A stretch of 64,000 nt of DNA from Gemmatimonadaceae bacterium (GCA_040882285.1 JBBEBQ010000025.1:124001-188000), one strand, 5' to 3'; positions 25,802 through 34,708 are shown, counted from the first letter of the stretch. Notes: generated from the letters alone by a model not told the origin. Made by a program: numbers and translations.

Positions 25802-27096
25802 TAAAGAGTTCTCCCTTTCCGGTATACCAGCAGCGATCGAATCCCCGCCGAGCTCAGCGAGTCCTGCAACACCGCCGCGTCCGCCGGCGCGGCGAACGCC
25901 CCCGCGTACACGAGCGCGGTTCCCTCCGGCTGCAGCAACGCGTAGACCGGCAGTCCGCGGGCCAGATATTTCTGCAGCGCGCCCGGGACGCCCCCGGCGG
26001 TAGCCACGCTGTCCACGAGGAGCGCGAACGGCACGCGCACCACGAACCCCGCGGACTCGGCGACCACCCGCGACCGGCGAACAGCGACGAGCAGCGAATC
26101 AGCGCTCCGGATTTCAGGGTATGCGCCTCCGACGACACGATACCAGGTGATTCGATCGGGCCCCACGGGCACCGGCGAGATCGTTCCGGCCGGGACTGCT
26201 TTCAGCTTCTCGCGCAGCTCAAAGTTAGCACCTTCGAGGGTGTTTGCCGCGAGAAATTCCACCGCGTACGCCGCTGCCACGGCGGAGTCGCGGGGGTTGC
26301 CCACGAGCACGCTGTCGGGTGCCGGCGGCGCCGGGACGGCGATGGGCGCGCTCACGCGCGGCGCGGCGTTCTCCGAGCTGGGCGCTCTTTGCGTGATGAG
26401 GAACGTCGTCACGGCCAGCACGAGCACCAGCGCTGCCAGGCCGGCCGACGCATACGCGCGGGGCGACAGCCCCGCCGGCAGCAGCCGTTCGTCCTCCATG
26501 GGGATCTCGCGCGTGGGACGCGGCCGCTTCGGCAGCGGTGGGCTGTCCGGCGAGGGGATCCGCTTGAGGACGAGGAATTGCGGCGGCGGATTCACCAGCG
26601 CCTTGCCGACGACTACCGCGCCGTCGACGCTCTCGACCAGCCGCCGCAGCCCGGGGGCGGCGGCCGACGCCACGATCAGCAGCAGCGAGCCGTGCTTGCG
26701 GAATTCGCGCGCGAGAGCCAGCCAGCGCGTGCTCTCGTACACGCCATCCTGGCGCACGTCGTCAGTACCGCTGGGGAGGACGAACAGCCTGGACGATCCG
26801 GCGACCTGGTGCTCGAGGCGAGCGAACGACACGCCGTACAGGATCGCTTCCGTCACCCCGTCGAGGTTCCAGTCTCCCAGCAGCGCGTGGATCGGACGGA
26901 CGTCGCCGCTCAGGTCGGCGATGGTGACCTTGCGACGCTCGGCTGCCGTACGCGCCAGCCCGAGCGCGACCTCGGCGGCGACTTCATCGGTCTCGCCGCA
27001 GACGACCACGGCGTGGAAGCCGTCCACCACGGAGGCGAACGCGCTTCCCGCCTCCTCCCAGCTCCGGCCGGAACGCCGGCCGCGCAACGCGCTCAA
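25801..27096 (-). CDS. Membrane protein with ATPase-like N-terminal domain and SPOR-like C-terminus
   Basis: A 431-residue protein. The first ~200 residues resemble a MinD/CpsD-like alpha/beta domain (VVVCGETDEVAAEVALGLAR, KVTIADLSGD, GSLLLIVASAAAPGLRRLVE) but lack a Walker A lysine. Next come a proline/arginine linker, one membrane helix (AGLAALVLVLAVTTFLI) and a periplasmic part ending in a SPOR-like repeat (VYAGAFAAPADAAVLQDSLS). The start is TTG at 27096, overlapping the TGA of the upstream SPOR lipoprotein (TTGA). The pairing suggests a joint envelope or division-site role, which is inference. Confidence 0.7.
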   Translation of the reverse strand: MSALRGRRSGRSWEEAGSAFASVVDGFHAVVVCGETDEVAAEVALGLARTAAERRKVTIADLSGDVRPIHALLGDWNLDGVTEAILYGVSFARLEHQVAGSSRLFVLPSGTDDVRQDGVYESTRWLALAREFRKHGSLLLIVASAAAPGLRRLVESVDGAVVVGKALVNPPPQFLVLKRIPSPDSPPLPKRPRPTREIPMEDERLLPAGLSPRAYASAGLAALVLVLAVTTFLITQRAPSSENAAPRVSAPIAVPAPPAPDSVLVGNPRDSAVAAAYAVEFLAANTLEGANFELREKLKAVPAGTISPVPVGPDRITWYRVVGGAYPEIRSADSLLVAVRRSRVVAESAGFVVRVPFALLVDSVATAGGVPGALQKYLARGLPVYALLQPEGTALVYAGAFAAPADAAVLQDSLSSAGIRSLLVYRKGRTL

Positions 27097-28553
27097 GGCT
27101 CCCCTTCGTAAACCCAGTAGGGGCGGCCCGACTCGCGGCCCACGCGCTCGGCTTCCGCGCGCAGGGCGAACGGCCCGGCGATGACGCGGTACACGCGCGT
27201 GCCCGCGGTCTGCGTGGCGACCACTCTGACGGACGAGCTGCGCAAGGATATCTCGCGCGCCGCGGCGATGGCCGCGTCCTCGGAGAGCATCGCGGCGAAC
27301 GACACCGTGTAGCCCACGGGTGCCGGCGGGGGAGGCTGCGGCGCTGGCCGCGGGGCCTGCGGCGCCGGGGCGGAATCCACCGGCGCCGCGGGCCCGATCG
27401 AGTCGAAGCGCAGCGTCTCGGGCTGAGTGAACTCCACCGGCCGGTCGAGCCCGGCGGGGCGCGCGCGGAAGCCGTTCCAGGATGTGAAATACCAGAAATC
27501 CCGACCGCCGCCCTTGATCGTCCGCACGGACTGCAGCGATTCGGGCTCGATGATCTCGACGTCGGCGCCTCGCAGCGTCACCACGGCACCGTCGGGAGCG
27601 ACAGTGGGAAGATCGCTCTTCCACTCGGTCTCGACACTGCCGATGAGCCTGTTGGTGCCGACGGCGATCATCCACGCCGAGTCGCCGGACGCGGGCCGGA
27701 CCAAGAGGTAGCGCCCGAGCGGATCCATGCGCAGCTCGCGGGGCTGCGCGGGCAGCTCGATGGTTTCGGTCAGTCTCCCGTTGTACCTGTCGATGACGCT
27801 CACCACTTCCGCGTCACGGTTGGCCACGTAGATGCGGTCGCCGCTCGGCGTAAGCGCGACGGCGATCACCGGCGAGCGAAAGCGGACGCTGCGCGCGACG
27901 GAGAGGTCGCGGCCGGCCATGCCGATGAGCGCGGTGTCGGTCATGAAGTAAACGCGGTCGCCGATCTGGTTGCGCACGGCGGTCCCGGCGGCCGGAAGGT
28001 ACGCGGTGTCGAGCAACGTCGGGTCGGGGGCGCGCATCCGCCATACCGTGGTGCGCCCGCCCTCGCGCGCCGTGACGATGAGCGAGCCGTCCGGCTGCGG
28101 GATCACGGATCGCGGCGCAGCGGGAGGGGTGAAATCCCAGTCGCCGGCGGGAGTGAACCGGCGGACGCGCGCGCCGTCTACGGCGTAGATCGCGCTGCCG
28201 TCCGCGGAAGAGATGGACGTGAGCTTGCCGCGCGACGCGATGGACACGCGCGAGAGCCGGAGGTCGAGCCGCGCGGGATTTCCGCTCGTCGTCACGAAGG
28301 AGAGCAGCCCGGCTTCCGGATCGAACGCGAGGGTTCGGTCGATCGCGCTTACCGACGGCCCGCGCCACACGACGGAATCGAGCGCGGGATAGACGTACCC
28401 GCGCGCGGCGCCGCCGGTGCGGGGGATTCGGAGCACGATCGGGTCGGGACCGCGCATCGTCCCGTTGGAGCGCTCGGTCGCGGGGCGGGGCTCGCGGTCG
28501 CCGCATGCCGCCACGAGGAGCGCGACGGCCAGGACCGATGTGTGGCTTCTCAA
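27093..28553 (-). CDS. Lipoprotein with beta-propeller and C-terminal SPOR domain
   Basis: A 486-residue lipoprotein: lipobox VALLVAACGDRE. Residues ~40-370 look like a beta-propeller with repeated surface strands (DRVYFMTDTALIGMAGRDLS, DRIYVANRDAEVVSVIDRYN). A proline-rich linker (PQAPRPAPQPPPPAP) follows, then a SPOR domain (YTVSFAAMLSEDAAIAAAREI to YRVIAGPFALRAEAERV). SPOR domains bind denuded septal glycan, so a cell-division or envelope location is likely. It is translationally coupled to the next SPOR-type protein. Upstream lies H7-4. Confidence 0.82.
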   Translation of the reverse strand: MRSHTSVLAVALLVAACGDREPRPATERSNGTMRGPDPIVLRIPRTGGAARGYVYPALDSVVWRGPSVSAIDRTLAFDPEAGLLSFVTTSGNPARLDLRLSRVSIASRGKLTSISSADGSAIYAVDGARVRRFTPAGDWDFTPPAAPRSVIPQPDGSLIVTAREGGRTTVWRMRAPDPTLLDTAYLPAAGTAVRNQIGDRVYFMTDTALIGMAGRDLSVARSVRFRSPVIAVALTPSGDRIYVANRDAEVVSVIDRYNGRLTETIELPAQPRELRMDPLGRYLLVRPASGDSAWMIAVGTNRLIGSVETEWKSDLPTVAPDGAVVTLRGADVEIIEPESLQSVRTIKGGGRDFWYFTSWNGFRARPAGLDRPVEFTQPETLRFDSIGPAAPVDSAPAPQAPRPAPQPPPPAPVGYTVSFAAMLSEDAAIAAAREISLRSSSVRVVATQTAGTRVYRVIAGPFALRAEAERVGRESGRPYWVYEGEP

Positions 28554-28557
28554 AGTG

Positions 28558-28641
28558 CTATTGGCTGTTGGCTGTTAGCTGGTGGCTTGATCCATGAGCC
28601 GACAGCGAAACAAACATTGCCAACAGCCGATAGCCAATAGC
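28558..28641. repeat. Heptamer hairpin element H7-4
   Basis: Left arm GCTATTGGCTGTTGGCTG... (28558-28587) pairs with right arm GCCAACAGCCGATAGCCAAT... (28619-28641); the loop is ~30 bases. The words GGCTATT/GGCTGTT are the same as in H7-1, H7-7 and H7-9. It fills the gap between two genes of the minus-strand operon, ending ~10 bases from the stop at 28652. Confidence 0.85.
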
Positions 28642-28651
28642 TAACCGCTGC

Positions 28652-31600
28652 CTAAAAGCTTGGCCCCAGCGAGAACGTCCAGTTGCCCTTCCTCTCGGGC
28701 AACGTGAGCGGAATCGCGTAGTCGAAGCGCAGCACCGCGAGCCCGAACAGGTTCATTCGAAGCCCGGCGCCCCAGCTCGTCATCGGCACGCGGTGGAGCG
28801 TGTAGTCGTAGTCGTCCGGCTTGCTGAGCGACACCTGCTGCCCCTTGGTCCACGCCAGGCCGGCGTCGTAGAACACGACCGCGTCGAGCGGCGGGAGCCC
28901 GAAGCTGGATCCGATGTCGAACCGCCGGATCAGCGGGAAGCGGAACTCAGCATTGGCTACCACCACGCGGCTGCCGACCAGCTCCGCCGTGCTGCAGGCG
29001 CTGCTCGCGCGTCCGGCCACGCCGGTGCCCAGGAACTCGTTGCACTCCGCCAGGCCGCCGTAGAAGTTCGCCCGGTCGTATCCCCGCACGAAGTCCGGCC
29101 GCCCGATGTATTTCGGGAAAAGATCTTCGTCCCGTCCCGTCGCCACCGCACCCAGCAGCCGGGTCGCGAACGTCAGCGTGTTGGGAATGATCGGGAGGTA
29201 GCCGCGGGCGTCTGCCAGGTAGTCCATCCGCTGCACGGAACCGAAACTCGGCGTCAGCTCGAGGCGCATGCGCTTGCCGGTCAACGGTCCCGTATAACCG
29301 AAGAACGCGTTGTCCGTGACGAAGGCGACGTTCGGCGAGAAGTAGTTGAGGCTCGGCGCCTTGTCCACGGTCTCGAGGAGCGGCGAGCCCACGAAGCCGC
29401 CCGGGAAGATGTCGTACTGGAAGACGAAGATCTCGCGGGAGATGCTGTTGAACTGCGCCCCCAGCTCGAACCGCGTGAACCGGTTCAGCGGATACATCGA
29501 GGCGGCGAAGACGTTTTTCTGCACGTACCGGGCAAAAAGCTGCTGAACTGTGAAGCCGCCCGTCTCCGGGTTCTCGTACAGGGTTCCGTTGTCGACCGGC
29601 AGGATCAGCGGCTGGAGGAAACCTCCGGTCGCGTACTGCAGCCGGCGGCTCATGTTGGTGTACGCGAGGAACGCGCTCGCGTCCTGGAGCCGGCCGTTCA
29701 CGTTCGCCGACGCCGCGATCTGGTGGTTCCCGAGCAGGTCGCTGAAGATGATCGTCGTCCCGCCGGCGAACCCGCTCGAGCCCATGTAGTTCGGCGTGTA
29801 GCCGATGTCGGTTTGCGCTATGTAGTCGGCGCGGAACGCGGGCCGGTACTTGTATTCCTTGAAGCGCGTGATGTCGGGCAGCGCGGCTTCGGGCTGCGCG
29901 ATCAGCTCGCTGATGCTGGCCGGCCTGTCCTCGGCCTCGATCTCGGCGGCGCTGAGCCGCGCCGATGCCCGCGATCCCTCAGGAGCGCGATACACCGAGC
30001 TCTGATCCGGACGCGCGGGCTCCTCGACGACCGGGACCGGCGTCACCGGAGTCGCGGCGGCCGGAGCGTGCGCCACGGCGCGGAACGGCTCGCCGCGCAG
30101 CGAGCGCGGATTCGTGACCGTCCACACGCTGTAATCGCCGTTCTCGTAGTACACCATCGCCAGCCGGTCCGCCTGCCGCGCCCAGGAGATCGCGGGGCTG
30201 TACTCGGTGATGGCGTTGACGCCCGAGACGACGTTGGTGAGCTGGTAGTGCGTCGCGCTGCCCACCTCGTACAGAAAGACGTTCGGAATTCCGGTACGGT
30301 CCGATATGAAGGCGATGGACTGGCCGTCGGGCGACCACTGCGGGTTCAGGTTGTGTCCCGCCTGTCCGGGGAGGAGCGTCACCTCGCCAGAAGCGAGGTC
30401 CAGCATGCTCATCCGCCACCCGCCAAGGCGCAGGATGTCGAGATCCAGGACGCCGCGCTCCGACGCGAACACGACGCGCGTACCGTCGGGCGACCACGAC
30501 GGCTGCAGATCGCCGTACTTGTCGTTGGTGAGCTGGCGGAAGTTCTTGCCGTCCACGTCCACCATGTACAGGTCGGTGATCCCGCCGCGCGCGCCGCTGA
30601 ACACGAGCCGGCGGTCGTCGGGCGACCAGGACGGGCTCATCGCGCCGTCGATCGGCAGATCTATCCGCTTCAACGTGCGCTGATTGCGCACGTCAATGAT
30701 GTACAGCACGTCCTTGCCCTGGCGCTGGCCGGTGAAGGCCAGCCGGGTGCCGTCGTTGGAGAAGCTGCTCTGCGAGTAGAGCAGCCGCAGCTCCTCGAAG
30801 TTCGGGTTGGTCGTGCTCTGCACCAGCTTCTTGATGCGCTTGCCGGTGACGCCGTCACCGAGCCACAGATCGATGAAGTAGTCGCCGCGCTTCGGGTCGC
30901 CGTTGGCGAGAAACGCGATGTACTTGCCGTCGGGCGAGAGCGCCGGCGCGAGGAAGATCTCGCCGCGCGTGTTCCGCGGGGTGAGCAGCGGGGTGGCGAA
31001 GGCGCTCGGCCGGTTGAGCGTGGCGACCGTGGGCAGATACTTGGTCTGCATCGCCTCGCGCCATTCGTCGCTGAGCTGCTCCGTGGAGATTCCGAGCTCG
31101 CGCCGGAACGCGCGCTCGACGCCGATGGTGGTGATCGCCTGCAGCAGCTCGCCGACGGCTTCGTCGCCGAAGCGCTGGCCGATGTACTGCCAGACCGCCT
31201 CACCGAAGCGGTACGGGAAGTACTTGTCCGGGCGCTCGGTCATCTGCGCGATCGTCGGCAGCGTACCGTTGACGACGGCGTCGCGGATCCACGCCGACGT
31301 CAGCGGGTGCTCCGGGCCGATCGACAGGTACTCGGCCATTCCTTCCATGAACCAGAGCGGGGGATCCGCCCGCTGGAGCCGCTCGATGCCCTGGCCGGCC
31401 TTGCCGCGCGCAAAGATGTCGTACTGGAACGAGTGGGTCAGCTCGTGCGCCAGGACGTGCTCGAAGCTGCGGTAGTCGCCCGTGAACGGCAGGAGCAGGC
31501 GATGGCGGCCCGCCTCCGTGACTCCGCCCACTCCCTCGCCCAGGTCGCCGGTGACGTTGTTCTGGCCGAAGTCGGAGCGCGACGCAAAGAGGATGATCGG

Positions 31601-31855
31601 CTTCTTCTCGCGGAACTGGTGGCCGAGCACCCGCGACAACCGCTCGTACGCCCGCTCGGCCATCCTGGCCGCGTCGGTGATCGCGGTCTCTTCCTCGGGG
31701 TAGAAATGGATCGTGAAGTGCTCCGTCTCGAGCACGCGCCAGCGGAAATGGCGGTACTGCACCTGGTTCTGCCCGAAGTACTGCTGCGCGGGAAGGGACG
31801 TGGCCGCGGCGGCCAGCGCGACGGTCGCGAGCGCGAGAGTAAGTCTCAGTCTCAT
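28652..31855 (-). CDS. Large outer-membrane protein: metallopeptidase-like domain, TolB-type propeller, beta-barrel
   Basis: A 1067-residue exported protein (signal peptide LTLALATVALAAAATSLPAQ). Residues ~40-270 form a peptidase-MA-like domain with HELTH as zinc motif and WFMEGMAEYL supplying the distal Glu. Residues ~290-570 hold PD40/TolB-like blades (SPDGKYIAFLANGD, SWSPDDRRLVFSGA, SWSPDGTRVVFASE, QWSPDGQSIAFISD). The last ~400 residues look like a BamA/Omp85-type barrel, ending in alternating strands and a terminal Phe (NWTFSLGPSF). The function is unknown. The start overlaps the rsfS stop (ATGA). Confidence 0.85.
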   Translation of the reverse strand: MRLRLTLALATVALAAAATSLPAQQYFGQNQVQYRHFRWRVLETEHFTIHFYPEEETAITDAARMAERAYERLSRVLGHQFREKKPIILFASRSDFGQNNVTGDLGEGVGGVTEAGRHRLLLPFTGDYRSFEHVLAHELTHSFQYDIFARGKAGQGIERLQRADPPLWFMEGMAEYLSIGPEHPLTSAWIRDAVVNGTLPTIAQMTERPDKYFPYRFGEAVWQYIGQRFGDEAVGELLQAITTIGVERAFRRELGISTEQLSDEWREAMQTKYLPTVATLNRPSAFATPLLTPRNTRGEIFLAPALSPDGKYIAFLANGDPKRGDYFIDLWLGDGVTGKRIKKLVQSTTNPNFEELRLLYSQSSFSNDGTRLAFTGQRQGKDVLYIIDVRNQRTLKRIDLPIDGAMSPSWSPDDRRLVFSGARGGITDLYMVDVDGKNFRQLTNDKYGDLQPSWSPDGTRVVFASERGVLDLDILRLGGWRMSMLDLASGEVTLLPGQAGHNLNPQWSPDGQSIAFISDRTGIPNVFLYEVGSATHYQLTNVVSGVNAITEYSPAISWARQADRLAMVYYENGDYSVWTVTNPRSLRGEPFRAVAHAPAAATPVTPVPVVEEPARPDQSSVYRAPEGSRASARLSAAEIEAEDRPASISELIAQPEAALPDITRFKEYKYRPAFRADYIAQTDIGYTPNYMGSSGFAGGTTIIFSDLLGNHQIAASANVNGRLQDASAFLAYTNMSRRLQYATGGFLQPLILPVDNGTLYENPETGGFTVQQLFARYVQKNVFAASMYPLNRFTRFELGAQFNSISREIFVFQYDIFPGGFVGSPLLETVDKAPSLNYFSPNVAFVTDNAFFGYTGPLTGKRMRLELTPSFGSVQRMDYLADARGYLPIIPNTLTFATRLLGAVATGRDEDLFPKYIGRPDFVRGYDRANFYGGLAECNEFLGTGVAGRASSACSTAELVGSRVVVANAEFRFPLIRRFDIGSSFGLPPLDAVVFYDAGLAWTKGQQVSLSKPDDYDYTLHRVPMTSWGAGLRMNLFGLAVLRFDYAIPLTLPERKGNWTFSLGPSF

Positions 31856-32226
31856 TGCAGTGCCCCCTCGGGACTGATCTCGATCGCTTCGGCGTCGCTC
31901 CAGAGCCGTTCCAGCTGGTAGAAGGAGCGCAGCGTTGGGTGAAAGAGATGGACCACGAAATCGACGTAATCGAGCAGAACCCAGCGGCCTTGCTCCAACC
32001 CTTCGACGTGATGTAGCCGGATGCCTTCCTTCTTCAGCTCCGCGATGACGTGCTCGCCGACCGAGCGGACGTGCGTATCCGACGTCCCACTGGCTATGAC
32101 GAAGCAGTCCGTCATGTCGGTCACTTTTCTCAGGTCCAGCACCACCACATCGTTCGCTTTCATGTCGAGGCAGAGCGCTGCCGCTCGTTGCGCTGCTGCT
32201 ACGCCGTTAGGGTCGGTTGACGCCAT
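31852..32226 (-). CDS. rsfS: Ribosomal silencing factor RsfS
   Basis: RsfS binds L14 on the 50S subunit and blocks subunit joining in slow growth. The 124 residues match the family: KANDVVVLDLRKVTDMTDCF, VIASGTSDTHVRSVGEHV, EGLEQGRWVLLDYVDFVVHLF. It follows the ribosomal-protein cluster rpsF-rpsR-DUF2232-rplI and is coupled to the large outer-membrane protein gene. Confidence 0.95.
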   Translation of the reverse strand: MASTDPNGVAAAQRAAALCLDMKANDVVVLDLRKVTDMTDCFVIASGTSDTHVRSVGEHVIAELKKEGIRLHHVEGLEQGRWVLLDYVDFVVHLFHPTLRSFYQLERLWSDAEAIEISPEGALQ

Positions 32227-32345
32227 TCAAATGGTGCGAGGGTTCTCTGCGGGACGGTTCCCGCCAGCTAAGGTATTGCCCGACCAGCCCGAATGTTCCC
32301 GGTCAGCTCACATTCTGCATTTGCCACGCCACTTTCCGGCCGCGC

Positions 32346-32789
32346 TTACTGCTTGATGACCCAGACCTTTATCTCCGCGCGCACGTCGGCATGGACGCGG
32401 ATCGGAACCCGGTAGACGCCGAGCGCCTTGATGGGCTCGTGCAGCTCGATCTGGCGCTTCTCGATCTTGAAACCCTGGCCCTCGAGCTGGTGGGCGATGT
32501 CGGCCGTGGTGACCGAGCCGAACAGCTTGCCTTCCTCGCCGACTCGCGCGGAAAAGGTCAGCGAGACCGGCTCCAGCTTCCTGGCCAGCTCTTCGGAGGC
32601 TTCCCGCCGCGATGCCTCGGCGGCCTCTAGCCGCTCGCGCTCCTGCTCCATCCGCTTCTTGTTGCCGGCGGTCGCCTCGTAGGCGAAGCCGCGGGGCAGG
32701 AGGTAGTTCCGGGCGAAGCCCGCGGACACGTTCACGATGTCGCCGGTGTGGCCGAGGTTGTCGACGGCCTGTCTGAGAATGACTTCCAT
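32346..32789 (-). CDS. rplI: 50S ribosomal protein L9
   Basis: A 147-residue L9: N-terminal MEVILRQAVDNLGHTGDIVN and NYLLPRGFAYEAT, a long connecting helix (KRMEQERERLEAAEASRRE), and a C-terminal domain starting KLFGSVTTADIAHQL. It belongs to a cluster with rpsF and rpsR, conserved in many phyla. Element H7-5 occupies the gap upstream; no Shine-Dalgarno sequence is visible in the ~18 bases between the element and the ATG. Confidence 0.96.
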   Translation of the reverse strand: MEVILRQAVDNLGHTGDIVNVSAGFARNYLLPRGFAYEATAGNKKRMEQERERLEAAEASRREASEELARKLEPVSLTFSARVGEEGKLFGSVTTADIAHQLEGQGFKIEKRQIELHEPIKALGVYRVPIRVHADVRAEIKVWVIKQ

Positions 32790-32807
32790 TGGTCGAGTTG
32801 GTTGCTG

Positions 32808-32936
32808 GTGACTTTATTGGTGACTAGTGACTTGTGACTAGTGACTGGTGACAGGTGGAAAAGACGGAAACGATGGGTTAGGCAGTTTGTGGTTCGTAGT
32901 TACTAGTCACTAGTCACTCGTCACTAGTCACCATTA
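32808..32936. repeat. Heptamer hairpin element H7-5
   Basis: Left arm: GTGACTA, GTGACTT, GTGACTA, GTGACTG, GTGACAG at 7-base pitch (about 32820-32855), preceded by a looser GTGACTTTATTG. Right arm: complementary AGTCACT/AGTCACC words (32898-32933). The loop is ~40 bases. It fills the gap between the DUF2232 gene and rplI. The word family is shared with H7-8. Confidence 0.87.
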
Positions 32937-32941
32937 AAGTG

Positions 32942-33931
32942 TCAGGCAGCCTTGGCTCGGCTTCTCCAATCCAGCCAGGTGTCACTAAGTCCGAGCGCTC
33001 CAAGCGCCGGCGGGAAGAGCGAGAAGAGAACGGCCAGCACGACGAACACGCCGCCCTTGGTGACCCAGGCCAGCACGCCGAGGCCGCGGACGAAATAGAG
33101 CATCGCGAAAAATACGACGAGATTCAGCCCGACCGCCTGCGCTTCCGCGAACGCCGGCAGCAGGAGGATGGTCAGCCCCACGGCCAGCCCCCAGACCAGC
33201 TGATCGTTGAAGCGAAAGTTGCGCAGCGGGGCGAGCGGCGGGCCTATTCGCACGCGGCTCAGCCGCTGGAACACTGCCCAGCCGAGGGCGAGCGCGGCCA
33301 GCGTCTGGAGCGCGAGCAGCGCCGGCGCGAGCACCCCCGAGATCTGGGGCGCGATGCGCAGCCGCTCCTTGGTGCGCTCGAGGTTCTGCGCCACGCGTTC
33401 CGAGCTCGCAGCCGCGCCGACGATCTCGTCCGCGCCGGCGTCGAACGCTTCGAGCGTCGCCTGATTGCGGGTGACGAACTCGCCCGAGACGATCGCCTGG
33501 AGCCGCTCGAACGAGCCCGCGCGCGCGCCGAGCACGGCCAGCGCGATGACGAAGCCCGCCACCACGGTGAGGAGCGCGCGGCCGAAGAACGGACGATCCG
33601 GCCCGAGGACGGCGGCCAGGCCGAAGATGCCCGCAACGAGCAGGATCCAGCCGCGCTCGAGCCAGTAGTACGCGTCGCCGTCGACACCGGGACGGAACAG
33701 CAGCCAGAGCGCGGCGGCGAGCCACACCACGGCCGTCATCGCGGGCGCGCCGCGAATCCAGCCTACCACGGCGCAGGCCGCGATGATCGTCGTCAGCATG
33801 ACGTGCCATGCCTTCACCGGCGCGTAAAAGCCCAGCACCGGCACGATGCTGACGACGATGAAGCCGATCAGCGCGAAGATGAGTCCGCGCCAGCGCTGCT
33901 TCGGGGGCTCCGGTGCTGGTGCGGCCGTCAT
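32942..33931 (-). CDS. DUF2232 (YybS-like) membrane protein
   Basis: A 329-residue integral membrane protein with about eight hydrophobic segments: FALIGFIVVSIVPVLGFYAP, AVVWLAAALWLLF, LVAGIFGLAAVLG, LLTVVAGFVIALAV and others toward the C-terminus. A soluble loop lies at ~155-215. Position and topology match YybS/DUF2232, which in Bacillus also sits in the rpsF-rpsR-rplI neighbourhood. The molecular function is unknown. It starts 2 bases after the rpsR stop. Confidence 0.78.
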   Translation of the reverse strand: MTAAPAPEPPKQRWRGLIFALIGFIVVSIVPVLGFYAPVKAWHVMLTTIIAACAVVGWIRGAPAMTAVVWLAAALWLLFRPGVDGDAYYWLERGWILLVAGIFGLAAVLGPDRPFFGRALLTVVAGFVIALAVLGARAGSFERLQAIVSGEFVTRNQATLEAFDAGADEIVGAAASSERVAQNLERTKERLRIAPQISGVLAPALLALQTLAALALGWAVFQRLSRVRIGPPLAPLRNFRFNDQLVWGLAVGLTILLLPAFAEAQAVGLNLVVFFAMLYFVRGLGVLAWVTKGGVFVVLAVLFSLFPPALGALGLSDTWLDWRSRAKAA

Positions 33932-33932
33932 C

Positions 33933-34154
33933 TCAGGCGGTGTGACCCCTCGTATAAGGAATCAGCGAGAGGAAGCGGGCCCGCTTGATCGCCGTCGCGA
34001 GCTGGCGCTGGTGCCGGGCACAGGTTCCGCTCAGCCGGCTCGGCAAAATCTTGCCGTGGTCCGTGATGAAGCGGCCGAGCGTGCGGTCGTCCTTGTAGTC
34101 GACGAAGCGGACGCGGGTCTCGCAGAACGGGCAGGATTTCTGTGGTCGTCTCAT
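33933..34154 (-). CDS. rpsR: 30S ribosomal protein S18
   Basis: A 73-residue S18 with [15 protein letters not shown] at the N-terminus and the conserved [19 protein letters not shown] core with [10 protein letters not shown]. It pairs with S6 in the ribosome platform and sits 3 bases after rpsF. No ssb lies between them, unlike in Bacillus. Confidence 0.96.
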   Translation of the reverse strand: MRRPQKSCPFCETRVRFVDYKDDRTLGRFITDHGKILPSRLSGTCARHQRQLATAIKRARFLSLIPYTRGHTA

Positions 34155-34157
34155 GGA

Positions 34158-34523
34158 TCAATCCTCGTCGTCGTCATCGTCGTCGCGGCGGAGCGCGGCG
34201 GCGGCCAGCTCTTCCTGCGTCAGCGCGGGCGCGCCGACCTCGTGCTCGTGCAGGCTGATCAGGTGGCGAACGAGCCCGTCGTCGAGCTTGAGCGCGCGCT
34301 CGTATTCGGGCAGAACGGTGGGATCGGCCTCGAAGCGGGCGATCGCATAGTAGCCGTTCTCCTTATGGCCGATGGGGTAGGCGAGTTGGCGGCGACCCCA
34401 GTGGTCGACGGCGATGTCGCCTTCGATGTGCAGCAGTGAATGGAAGCGCTCGAGCTTCTCATTGATGGCGGCATCTTCGAGCGTGGAGTCGAAGATGTAC
34501 ACCGCCTCGTATGCGCGGGGCAT
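34158..34523 (-). CDS. rpsF: 30S ribosomal protein S6
   Basis: A 121-residue S6: YEAVYIFDSTLEDAAINEKL, WGRRQLAYPIGHKENGYYAI, then an acidic C-terminal tail (RRDDDDDDED), comparable to the Glu tail that E. coli RimK extends. The start is ATG 34523, after GGGAGG in the leader. The leader contains a strong hairpin that may be the S6:S18 autoregulatory site. Confidence 0.96.
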   Translation of the reverse strand: MPRAYEAVYIFDSTLEDAAINEKLERFHSLLHIEGDIAVDHWGRRQLAYPIGHKENGYYAIARFEADPTVLPEYERALKLDDGLVRHLISLHEHEVGAPALTQEELAAAALRRDDDDDDED

Positions 34524-34555
34524 GTCGGCAAACCTCCCTTCGGTCGTGGATCCGT

Positions 34556-34580
34556 CCCCCGCTGCTTGCCGGAGCGGGGG
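34556..34580 (-). promoter_or_regulatory. Leader hairpin before rpsF, candidate S6:S18 binding site
   Basis: In the mRNA, CCCCCGCT pairs perfectly with AGCGGGGG around a 9-base apical region beginning CCGG. It ends ~33 bases before the rpsF ATG. Many bacteria carry a leader motif bound by the S6:S18 complex with a conserved CCG next to a stem. Position and the CCG fit that motif; the assignment is inference. Confidence 0.45.
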
Positions 34581-34622
34581 AAGGGTGAGTTTTTGGCCGC
34601 GAGTGCGGCGGAATGAGTCTGA

Positions 34623-34651
34623 AAGGTAGACGGTAGGGGCGTGTATTACAA
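34623..34651 (-). promoter_or_regulatory. Candidate promoter for the rpsF operon
   Basis: Read on the minus strand: TTGTAA (34651-34646), 17 bases, TACCTT (34628-34623), each 4 of 6 to consensus. Transcription would start near 34616 and give a ~93-base leader containing the hairpin at 34556-34580. Confidence 0.35.
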
Positions 34652-34708
34652 CGGGGTTAGGCGCCGTGGCGGCGGAGGTTGGGCAATTGGCTACGAGGAT
34701 GTAGCAGG

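Noticed and set aside
22433-25804. Several long plus-strand frames opposite smc
   Set aside because: The minus-strand smc has all ATPase motifs; these frames are by-products of Ala/Arg/Glu-rich coiled coil codons.
28793-31921. 1042-codon plus-strand open frame opposite the large outer-membrane protein gene
   Set aside because: Shadow frame; the minus-strand product has signal peptide, HELTH, propeller repeats and barrel.
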